Part shown: piece by piece, positions 1-6,476 of the stretch
How the letters are laid out: every line of letters begins with the position of its first letter
Position numbering within the stretch: the first letter of the stretch is position 1
NCBI GenBank assembly: GCA_964523015.1
Contig: CAZFXN010000028.1
Location: forward strand, 1-36,850
DNA: 36,850 nucleotides
Source: JAWXBT01 sp964523015
Lineage (GTDB): Bacteria; Bdellovibrionota_C; UBA2361; J135
Direction of reading: 5' to 3'
The notes under the pieces: model-generated
Seen by the model: only the letters and a program-made list of their open reading frames with translations
Told to the model about the DNA's origin: nothing
Databases searched by the model: none
Program-made: the position numbers and the translations under genes

Positions 1-59
1 AATTATTATTATTGAATATCAATTGATTTACATTTTTCCATTCTGATTGGAGATAGTCC

Positions 60-566
60 ATGTCAATAAGTGAAACTAGCACAAATTCGAGCTCTAACTT
101 AGATGGTAAATATCTAACCTTCGCAATTTCTAAAGAGCGATATGGAATAGAGATATTAAAAGTGCAAGAAATAATCAAAGTAACTCAGATTACAGCAGTT
201 CCTAGATGCCCTGATTTTCTAAAAGGGGTGATTAACCTTAGAGGCAAGATCATTCCAGTGATGGATCTTCGTAGTAAGTTTAATATTGCGCCGATCCCGT
301 ATGATGAAAAAACCTGTATTATAGTTATCAATGTTGACAAGGGTGATCAGAGAATTTCATTAGGTATCATCGTTGATACTGTTTTGGAAGTTATCGGATT
401 CACTACTGCAGAATTAGAGTTTGCCCCTCAGTACGGCAGTCATCTTAATTCTAATTTCATAGTTGGAATGGGTAAGCGAGATAATCAGTTAAACATTTTA
501 ATTGATATTGAGAAGGTTATTAGCACCCAGGAGTCTGAAAAATTGGCCCAAATGTCAGAAAGCTAA
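60..566 (+). CDS. cheW: Chemotaxis coupling protein CheW
   Basis: CheW is the cytoplasmic adaptor that links the histidine kinase CheA to chemoreceptor arrays. The 168-residue protein is one CheW domain of usual length. It has the opening beta-strand 'YLTFAISKERYGIEILKVQE', then 'VPRCPDFLKGVINLRGKIIP' followed by 'VMDLRSKF', which is the conserved receptor/CheA-binding core; a later segment reads 'LGIIVDTVLEV'. A hydrophilic Ser/Thr/Asn-rich stretch precedes the fold. The ATG at 60 has GGAG seven bases upstream. No cheA, receptor or cheY gene is visible in the window, so its partners lie upstream or elsewhere. The family call is safe. Whether it serves flagellar chemotaxis or another CheA-type pathway cannot be told from here. 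Confidence 0.95.
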   Translation: MSISETSTNSSSNLDGKYLTFAISKERYGIEILKVQEIIKVTQITAVPRCPDFLKGVINLRGKIIPVMDLRSKFNIAPIPYDEKTCIIVINVDKGDQRISLGIIVDTVLEVIGFTTAELEFAPQYGSHLNSNFIVGMGKRDNQLNILIDIEKVISTQESEKLAQMSES

Positions 567-592
567 CTAAAGAATTGCCAGAACAACTCATA

Positions 593-642
593 AGGCGGTA
601 GTATAACGGGTGCGGCTTATTCATACAGAGCTCAAAAACCCC
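593..642 (+). promoter_or_regulatory. Possible structured leader of nhaA
   Basis: The 86-base gap between cheW and nhaA holds a compact foldable segment. GGGT (608-611) can pair with ACCC (638-641), enclosing GGCT/AGC pairing around 614-631, and GTAT (601-604) can alternatively pair with ATAC (623-626), which suggests a pseudoknot-like or switching fold. The nhaA start at 653 has no clear Shine-Dalgarno sequence, so translation may depend on this leader. Candidate riboswitch classes (nhaA-I/Li-II and nhaA-II) are known upstream of nhaA genes. I cannot match their consensus from memory, so the identity is a guess. Confidence 0.35.
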
Positions 643-652
643 AAGTATTGCT

Positions 653-1834
653 ATGACTAAAAAAGTTAAAAATTTCTTTGAACATGAAGCCTCTGCGGGA
701 ATAGTACTATTCTTTGTGGCAGTCTTTGCTGTTATCTGCCAAAACTCACCTCTTAGAGAGTTATATCACTTATCAATAAATACTGAGGTTGAAATAAGAA
801 TAGGGGATTGGTCTTTAACAAAAGAGATCTATCACTGGATAGATGATTTCTTAATGGCGATCTTTTTTCTTTTGGTTGGACTAGAGGTAAAGAGAGAGGT
901 TTGTGAGGGGGAGCTTTCTAGTGCTAAGGACATTGCCCTACCTGCATTTGCTGCGATCGGTGGCATGGCAGTACCTGCATTCCTCTTTTATCTTATAAAT
1001 CAATTTAATTCACAAGCTCTTGATGGTTGGGCTATCCCTACTGCAACTGACATTGCTTTCTCCTTAGGTGTGCTTGCTTTGCTTGGAGGCAAATTAACAA
1101 ACTCACTTAGAGTCTTTTTAACGACATTGGCTATCTTTGATGATCTTGGAGCTATAATTATTATCGCCTTATTTTATACGGACTCACTTTCTCAGTTTAG
1201 TCTTGGGATGGCAGCGATTTTGTGCACAGTACTATTTTTATTAAACCGGTTCCGTGTTGTTTCGCTTATTCCATATATAATTATAGGTCATATCTTGTGG
1301 ATCTGTGTGCTAAAGTCTGGGATACACGCTACTTTGGCTGGGGTAGTTGTCGCATTGGCCATTCCAATGCGGGATGATGAAACAGGGGAGAGCCCGTTAA
1401 AACATCTTGAGCATGCAATACATCCTTGGGTCGCTTTTTTAATTCTCCCTCTTTTTGCATTTACTAATAGTGGAATTGACTTAGGTCTTCTCTCTTGGGA
1501 ATCGTTAACAAGCCCAGTTGCTTTAGGCGTTATCGTTGGTCTTTTTCTAGGTAAGCAGATCGGTGTTTTCCTGTTTTCCTATTTAGCAATTAAACTGCGT
1601 ATAGCTTCTGTGCCTACAGGAGCTACTTTAATGCAGGTTTATGGAGTTAGTATTCTGACAGGAATTGGATTTACTATGAGTCTTTTTATCGGTTCCCTCG
1701 CCTATACTGATGACGCTTTAGTAAATAGTGCGAAGGCTGGTACTATCGTAGGATCACTCCTTTCAGGAGTAGTTGGGTTTGCAATTCTTTATTTTAGTAC
1801 CAGAAAAAATTCTCAATCAGAGAAAATTATTTAG
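653..1834 (+). CDS. nhaA: Na+/H+ antiporter NhaA
   Basis: Electroneutrality-breaking inner-membrane antiporter that exports Na+ or Li+ in exchange for protons, giving salt and alkaline-pH tolerance. The 393-residue length matches the family. Diagnostic segments are 'FFEHEASAGIVLFFVAVFAV' near the N-terminus, 'WIDDFLMAIFFLLVGLEVKR', 'GWAIPTATDIAFSLGVLALL' (the ion-site Asp in TD-IAF) and 'LAIFDDLGAIIIIALFY', which holds the paired Asp residues equivalent to D163/D164 of the E. coli protein. About eleven to twelve hydrophobic helices are apparent. The ATG at 653 lacks a clear ribosome-binding site and follows a foldable leader (593-642). Its 3' end overlaps the convergent tapT gene by eight bases. 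Confidence 0.97.
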   Translation: MTKKVKNFFEHEASAGIVLFFVAVFAVICQNSPLRELYHLSINTEVEIRIGDWSLTKEIYHWIDDFLMAIFFLLVGLEVKREVCEGELSSAKDIALPAFAAIGGMAVPAFLFYLINQFNSQALDGWAIPTATDIAFSLGVLALLGGKLTNSLRVFLTTLAIFDDLGAIIIIALFYTDSLSQFSLGMAAILCTVLFLLNRFRVVSLIPYIIIGHILWICVLKSGIHATLAGVVVALAIPMRDDETGESPLKHLEHAIHPWVAFLILPLFAFTNSGIDLGLLSWESLTSPVALGVIVGLFLGKQIGVFLFSYLAIKLRIASVPTGATLMQVYGVSILTGIGFTMSLFIGSLAYTDDALVNSAKAGTIVGSLLSGVVGFAILYFSTRKNSQSEKII

Positions 1835-2453
1835 TTTTTGCTATTCTTATAAATTCTTGAAAAGGTGTTAGAAGATTTTTCTCAAGATCTGGATTATGCT
1901 CTATTGCTGACAAAGCATAATAGGCCGCTTCAATAGTAGATAGACTTTCTTTGCGAGGTTCGCGTCTTAAATTCCCATATAGCGAAGGTTTAGATGGATT
2001 TATGATTCCACGATGCGATTTTAAAAACCAGGGATTTCTCCACCACATAGCCTTACTCTGACTCCAATTCCCATCAAGTAAGATAACCCCCTTTATCTCT
2101 TTTAGTATCTCCTCTGCATTGGGTAAAGGATTCCCCTTTTTGCTAACTAAAATAAGAGGGTCATCTAAATCTTTTAATTTTTCATACTCTTTGGCGCTTC
2201 CTAAAAAGAGCGTTACCCATTCTTTTGGATTAGCATCCTGTCCTAAAGCATGTGCGAGATTTCTCCAAGATAGTCCAACTTTAAGTGTAGAGTTTTTAAG
2301 AGATAATTTTGTTAAGAGTGCTGTGCCGAGATCTTTATCTGATTCCTGAGGATGCTGGAGGATTAGAACATGGGTTTTAAGATCTATCGGATTGATTAGT
2401 GAGCAGATACAGATCTTAGTTTTCTTTAAACATGTTAAACACCGATCTGACAT
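1827..2453 (-). CDS. tapT: DTW-domain tRNA-uridine aminocarboxypropyltransferase
   Basis: DTW-domain proteins such as E. coli TapT (YfiP) transfer the 3-amino-3-carboxypropyl group of S-adenosylmethionine to uridine 47 of tRNA, giving acp3U. The 208-residue protein opens with a zinc-binding cluster (C5, C8, C15, C17). It then has 'HVLILQHPQE', the family motif 'LLDGNWSQSKAMWWRNPW' (DxxW form of DTW), and 'LRREPRKESLSTIEAAYYAL', with the SxxEA segment typical of the family. It is convergent with nhaA, with an eight-base overlap, and divergent from the P-type ATPase. The intergenic side holds an inverted repeat at 2482-2506 (GATTAGAATA...TATTCTTAATC). The family is clear; the exact target uridine is inferred from E. 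coli. Confidence 0.9.
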   Translation of the reverse strand: MSDRCLTCLKKTKICICSLINPIDLKTHVLILQHPQESDKDLGTALLTKLSLKNSTLKVGLSWRNLAHALGQDANPKEWVTLFLGSAKEYEKLKDLDDPLILVSKKGNPLPNAEEILKEIKGVILLDGNWSQSKAMWWRNPWFLKSHRGIINPSKPSLYGNLRREPRKESLSTIEAAYYALSAIEHNPDLEKNLLTPFQEFIRIAKTK

Positions 2454-2567
2454 AAGTATTAGCGATCCTCATTGCTTGCTTGATTAGAATAAGGATATTC
2501 TTAATCGCTTGTAAAATAAAGTGTTCGAACATTAGGAAATGATAGTTTTTGAGGAATAGTTAGCTAG

Positions 2568-4430
2568 ATGAGTCGTCTTGATTATAAATCTGTACTTAAG
2601 TCAAAGCAGGGAATTATTGCTCTGTTAGCGATATTAGGAATATTTGTTTATTTAATTTTACGTTTTCTTGTAGGAGTAGAAGGTTTTTGGGAGTTGCAGG
2701 GAGTTTTAATCGCAGTTTTAATTCTGGGTGGAGTTCCACTCATCTTAGATTTAATTAAAAATGCTTTACACGGAAAATTTAACTCCGATCTTTTAGCTGG
2801 AATCTCAATCGTTACCTCCTTGTTTCTTGATGAATATCTTGCTGGCGCAATTGTTGTGCTAATGCTCTCTGGCGGAGAGGCGCTTGAGGCCATTGCTGTT
2901 AAAAGTGCCTCTAATGTCTTAACAGCATTAGCTAAGAGAATGCCAACCATAGCTCACAAAAAAGGGGATTCTATCACTGACATTCCTGTTGAAGAGATTT
3001 TAATTGGAGACTTAATAGTAATCTATCCACACGAAGTATCTCCAGTTGATGGCACTGTCGTTGAGGGCCATGGAGTGATGGATGAATCATATTTAACAGG
3101 GGAGCCATTTCAGATGCAGAAAGCGCCTGGGGCCTCTGTGATTTCTGGATCAATTAATGGCGAATCTGTTTTCACTATAAAAGCAGTAAGAAAAGCCAGC
3201 GATTCTCGTTATGCCAAAATAATGGAGGTGATGAGACAAGCTGAGCTAGAAAGGCCTTCAATTAGAAGATTAGGGGATGCTCTAGGTACGTACTATACGC
3301 CGCTTGCGATTATTATTGCTGTTATCGCCGCATATATTAGTGGTGATATGACAAGATTTCTTGCTGTATTAGTTGTAGCCACACCGTGCCCACTTCTTAT
3401 TGCAATTCCAGTAAGTATTATCGGTTCAATCTCTTTGGCTGCTAAGAGATCTATCATTATCCGAGACCCAAGAGTTCTTGAGCAGATCGATCAGTGCACT
3501 ACTATTATTTTGGATAAAACAGGAACTCTTACTTATGGAGAGCCTGAGTTAAGTGAAGAGATTGTAGTGTCTGGCTTTACTAAATCAGAGGTTCTTAAGT
3601 TAGTCGCTAGTTTAGAGCAATACTCAAAACATCCATTAGCAAAAGCTATTCTTAGTAAAGCTAAGCAAGATAATATTAAAATTTTATTCGCAGAGTCTGC
3701 TAGTGAACCTCCAGGACAGGGATTGATAGGATATATTGAAGGAAAAAAAGTTGAGGTAACAAGTAGAAAAAAAGCGATTATCATTGATAAGAGTGCGGAA
3801 TTGCCACCAAGCTCTAGTGGACTAGAGTGTTGTGTGTTGATCAACGATAAGTACGCAGCTACTTATCGATTTCATGATGCTCCTAGAGACGATAGTAAAG
3901 ATTTCATTAGTCACCTAATGCCGAATCACAAGTTCCAAAAGGTTATGATCGTATCTGGTGATAGGGAAGATGAGGTTCAGTACTTGGCTAAGCTTGTTGG
4001 GGTTTCTGAAGTTTATGCCTCAAAAAGTCCAGAGGACAAAGTAGAGATAGTTAGATCTGAAACTAAGAAGAACAAAACTTTATTTATTGGGGACGGGATT
4101 AATGATGCTCCCGCACTAATGGCAGCCACTGTTGGCATTGCTTTTGGACAAAATAGTGATGTGACAACTGAAGCTGCAGGAGTTGTGATCCTTGAGCCGA
4201 CTTTAAAGAGAGTAGATGAGTTTTTTCATATCGGTCGGCGGATGAGAAATATTGCACTTCAGAGCGCTGTTGGTGGAATGGCTTTAAGTGTAATTGGGAT
4301 GGGCTTTGCAGCATTTGGATTATTATCACCGGTCTCTGGTGCAATTGCACAGGAGTTAATTGATGTATTTGCAATTCTCAATGCGCTAAGGGCTGGCTAT
4401 TTTAAAGGGAAAATAAGTGACATTTCTTAA
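2568..4430 (+). CDS. P1B-type heavy-metal ATPase with a TPC motif
   Basis: ATP-driven exporter of a transition metal across the inner membrane. The 620-residue protein has no N-terminal HMA domain and starts directly in the membrane helices. Catalytic features in order are the actuator TGE at 177-179 (followed by P rather than S), the membrane metal motif TPCPL at 272-276, the phosphorylation site DKTGT with Asp316, the HP dipeptide 'QYSKHPLAKAI' diagnostic of P1B ATPases, and GDGINDAPA from residue 508. A TPC membrane motif is associated with P1B-5-type transporters implicated in nickel or iron export, but the C-terminal hemerythrin domain common in those is absent, so I leave the metal open. 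No metalloregulator adjoins it. The ATG at 2568 has only a weak upstream purine stretch. Confidence 0.93.
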   Translation: MSRLDYKSVLKSKQGIIALLAILGIFVYLILRFLVGVEGFWELQGVLIAVLILGGVPLILDLIKNALHGKFNSDLLAGISIVTSLFLDEYLAGAIVVLMLSGGEALEAIAVKSASNVLTALAKRMPTIAHKKGDSITDIPVEEILIGDLIVIYPHEVSPVDGTVVEGHGVMDESYLTGEPFQMQKAPGASVISGSINGESVFTIKAVRKASDSRYAKIMEVMRQAELERPSIRRLGDALGTYYTPLAIIIAVIAAYISGDMTRFLAVLVVATPCPLLIAIPVSIIGSISLAAKRSIIIRDPRVLEQIDQCTTIILDKTGTLTYGEPELSEEIVVSGFTKSEVLKLVASLEQYSKHPLAKAILSKAKQDNIKILFAESASEPPGQGLIGYIEGKKVEVTSRKKAIIIDKSAELPPSSSGLECCVLINDKYAATYRFHDAPRDDSKDFISHLMPNHKFQKVMIVSGDREDEVQYLAKLVGVSEVYASKSPEDKVEIVRSETKKNKTLFIGDGINDAPALMAATVGIAFGQNSDVTTEAAGVVILEPTLKRVDEFFHIGRRMRNIALQSAVGGMALSVIGMGFAAFGLLSPVSGAIAQELIDVFAILNALRAGYFKGKISDIS

Positions 4431-4648
4431 TCATCTCAAAACTTATTAATCCAGTGATTACAGTATATTACTCAATGTTAAAAAAAAATCGAATATTATT
4501 GTAATTACTTGTGTAAAGGAGTAAAACGCATCCATTCAGTTATGGACTAATTGGCCTGTGATCTCAGATTCATAGTTTGACTCAGGCTCTGTTAGTGGTC
4601 CAATATAAAATTATTTTAAAGATAAAAATGTCAAAAATGGAGTACCGT

Positions 4649-6220
4649 ATGTTTAGAAAATCAAATTTTATCTGCTTACTATTATTATTCACACTTGGAT
4701 TTACCCAAGATGTGTTCGCTTCTCATTTTAGATTTGGTCATACGACTTGGAAGAAAATCTCAACAGAACCAGACGGTTCTATAGTAGTACAATTCGATTC
4801 AACTCAAGCATGGAGAGCCTCAGGCCTTGATATTTTAGGAATTGATTTTGGAGATGGCGATTCACATTTCCCTTCAAATCCGGATATTACAAATGTTTTG
4901 ACTACAACCGATATAGCTGGTGAGTCATATACAATTAGAACCTACACTGTTCAGCATACCTATCAAATCGCAGATATAACTTCTAATCTGGGACGTTTTT
5001 TAGCCAGTCAAGAGAGTTGCTGCCGTATCAGCTCACTTGTTAATGCCGGGGGTTCGACTGATGAACGAATAGAAATTTTAGTAGATCTTAATGGGGGCAA
5101 CACTGGCTCACCAGTTAGCACAATTCCAGTCATCGTACAGTTCGCATTTGGACAGACAAATTCACTTCAGATTGCTGCGGCTGATCCTGATTCTGATCCG
5201 ATTGCTTGCCGTATGGCCACATCTGCTGAATCAGAGATTCCTTCATTGGCATCTACTGGTGGAAACGATTTAACAGTCGGATCTAATTGCTTACTGCAAT
5301 GGGATCTAACTCCTACAACATTAGCTAATGTTGGGGATAAGTATGCAGCACAGGTTGTCTTAGAAGAAACCAATCGTTGCGTTGATGGTATCTGTGGTAA
5401 AGTTGCTCTTGATTTCATTATTGAGGTCGTTGAGGGGAACCCACCTGTTTGTACTTCAAGTGTTCCAGTAAATAACACCCTTTTTGCTGGAGTTCCTTTT
5501 AATGCAACATTCACTGGGACAGATATTGATGCTGGTGATACTTTAACATTCACAATCCTAGGTGCCCCTGCTGCTGCAACACTTAACCCTGCTTCTGGTA
5601 CAGTTCAAGCTGCTCCGATGAATGCTACACTAAGTTGGACACCAACTGATGCTGACAAGAATACAGCTCAAGCTGTACTTGTTTCATTCCAGGATCAAAA
5701 TGGGCTTCAAGGAACATGCGGATTGTCATTATTCGTATCTCCTAATAACCCTGACCCTCAGTGTACTGAGACTGATATTCAGTCATCTCAGTTCATCCTT
5801 GATGGAACTGCTTTTCATCAATTAGGATTGCTAAAGGCAACACTGAAGAAATACAAAAATGCTGGTGGTAGTACAAGTGCAGCAAAAGCTATATTGGCAC
5901 AGGGCAAAAATGCTTATACAAGTGGTTGGACCGCAACTTGGACCATCCCTTCTAAGCAGTTTGCTTGCTTAAATACCATCTCTTGCGTCACTGTTAGCAA
6001 CACATCGGAATTGTCTGATTATGTTTCAGCAGTAGAAGAGCTTGCTGCCTTAATAAAGAAGACAGCTAAAAAGTATAAAAAAGCTGCTAAAAATTCTGGT
6101 AACTTTGTTACTACAAAGCCGATTATTGCAGAGAGTAATGGTCTTGTTGATGATGCTCTAGGTGAGCTATCACAGATCCCTAACTCATCTGATCAGTGCC
6201 CTACTGTGCCACAAGCCTAG
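4649..6220 (+). CDS. Secreted multidomain protein with Ig/cadherin-like region and novel C-terminal domain
   Basis: I chose the ATG at 4649 because it gives a clean Sec signal peptide ('MFRKSNFICLLLLFTLGF' then TQDVFA-S) and has GGAG about seven bases upstream; an in-frame ATG at 4577 would bury the signal under 24 extra residues. The mature protein begins 'SHFRFGHTTWKKI', an opening I associate with bacterial extracellular beta-rich proteins. A cadherin/He-PIG-like module follows ('FTGTDIDAGDTLTFTILGAP' and 'ATLSWTPTDADKNTAQ'), then a C-terminal domain from residue 372 to the end ('TDIQSSQFILDG', 'WTATWTIPSKQ', 'CVTVSNTSELSDY', Lys-rich tail). That C-terminal domain recurs in the next gene. 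No enzyme motif is visible; a surface or adhesive role is inference. A strong terminator follows. Confidence 0.85.
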   Translation: MFRKSNFICLLLLFTLGFTQDVFASHFRFGHTTWKKISTEPDGSIVVQFDSTQAWRASGLDILGIDFGDGDSHFPSNPDITNVLTTTDIAGESYTIRTYTVQHTYQIADITSNLGRFLASQESCCRISSLVNAGGSTDERIEILVDLNGGNTGSPVSTIPVIVQFAFGQTNSLQIAAADPDSDPIACRMATSAESEIPSLASTGGNDLTVGSNCLLQWDLTPTTLANVGDKYAAQVVLEETNRCVDGICGKVALDFIIEVVEGNPPVCTSSVPVNNTLFAGVPFNATFTGTDIDAGDTLTFTILGAPAAATLNPASGTVQAAPMNATLSWTPTDADKNTAQAVLVSFQDQNGLQGTCGLSLFVSPNNPDPQCTETDIQSSQFILDGTAFHQLGLLKATLKKYKNAGGSTSAAKAILAQGKNAYTSGWTATWTIPSKQFACLNTISCVTVSNTSELSDYVSAVEELAALIKKTAKKYKKAAKNSGNFVTTKPIIAESNGLVDDALGELSQIPNSSDQCPTVPQA

Positions 6221-6253
6221 TACTATAGGCTGGTAATACAGATAGCCGGACGA

Positions 6254-6290
6254 GGAGGCAGTTGCTTTTATAGTAACTGCCTCCTTTTTT
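6254..6290 (+). terminator. Intrinsic terminator after the first secreted gene
   Basis: A ten-base-pair stem, GGAGGCAGTT (6254-6263) with AACTGCCTCC (6275-6284), has an eleven-base loop and is followed at once by six T residues (6285-6290). It ends transcription between the two secreted-protein genes, so they are separate transcription units. Confidence 0.92.
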
Positions 6291-6420
6291 ATTATCTAGA
6301 TTCAGATTCCACCACGTTCATTACCGCTTTGATCTTAAGTTTATAGTAGTTAGAGAAAATTGCATATCTATGTATCACTTGATAGGGAGATCCACATAAC
6401 TTAGGCACACACAGGTTTAT

Positions 6421-6476
6421 ATCGGTTTTTCTAAGGGGGGCAGTACCTGGCAATATTTTATTGGAGAAAAACCGAT
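6421..6476 (+). promoter_or_regulatory. Hairpin pairing with the start region of the second secreted gene
   Basis: ATCGGTTTTTCT (6421-6432) is an exact reverse complement of AGAAAAACCGAT (6465-6476). The 3' arm covers the spacer after the ribosome-binding site GGAG (6463-6466) and the first two bases of the ATG at 6475. The 32-base loop contains a run of six G (6435-6440). In the mRNA this 12-bp stem would occlude translation initiation, so it is a candidate translational switch. What would open it is not visible. Confidence 0.6.

Noticed and set aside
4431..4648. Cyclic di-GMP (GEMM) or other known riboswitch before the secreted genes (also 6291-6420)
   Set aside because: A few short fragments look reminiscent, but the conserved core and tetraloop/receptor arrangement are missing.
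4577..4648. Upstream start codon for the first secreted protein
   Set aside because: It has no ribosome-binding site and would put 24 extra residues before an otherwise standard signal peptide.
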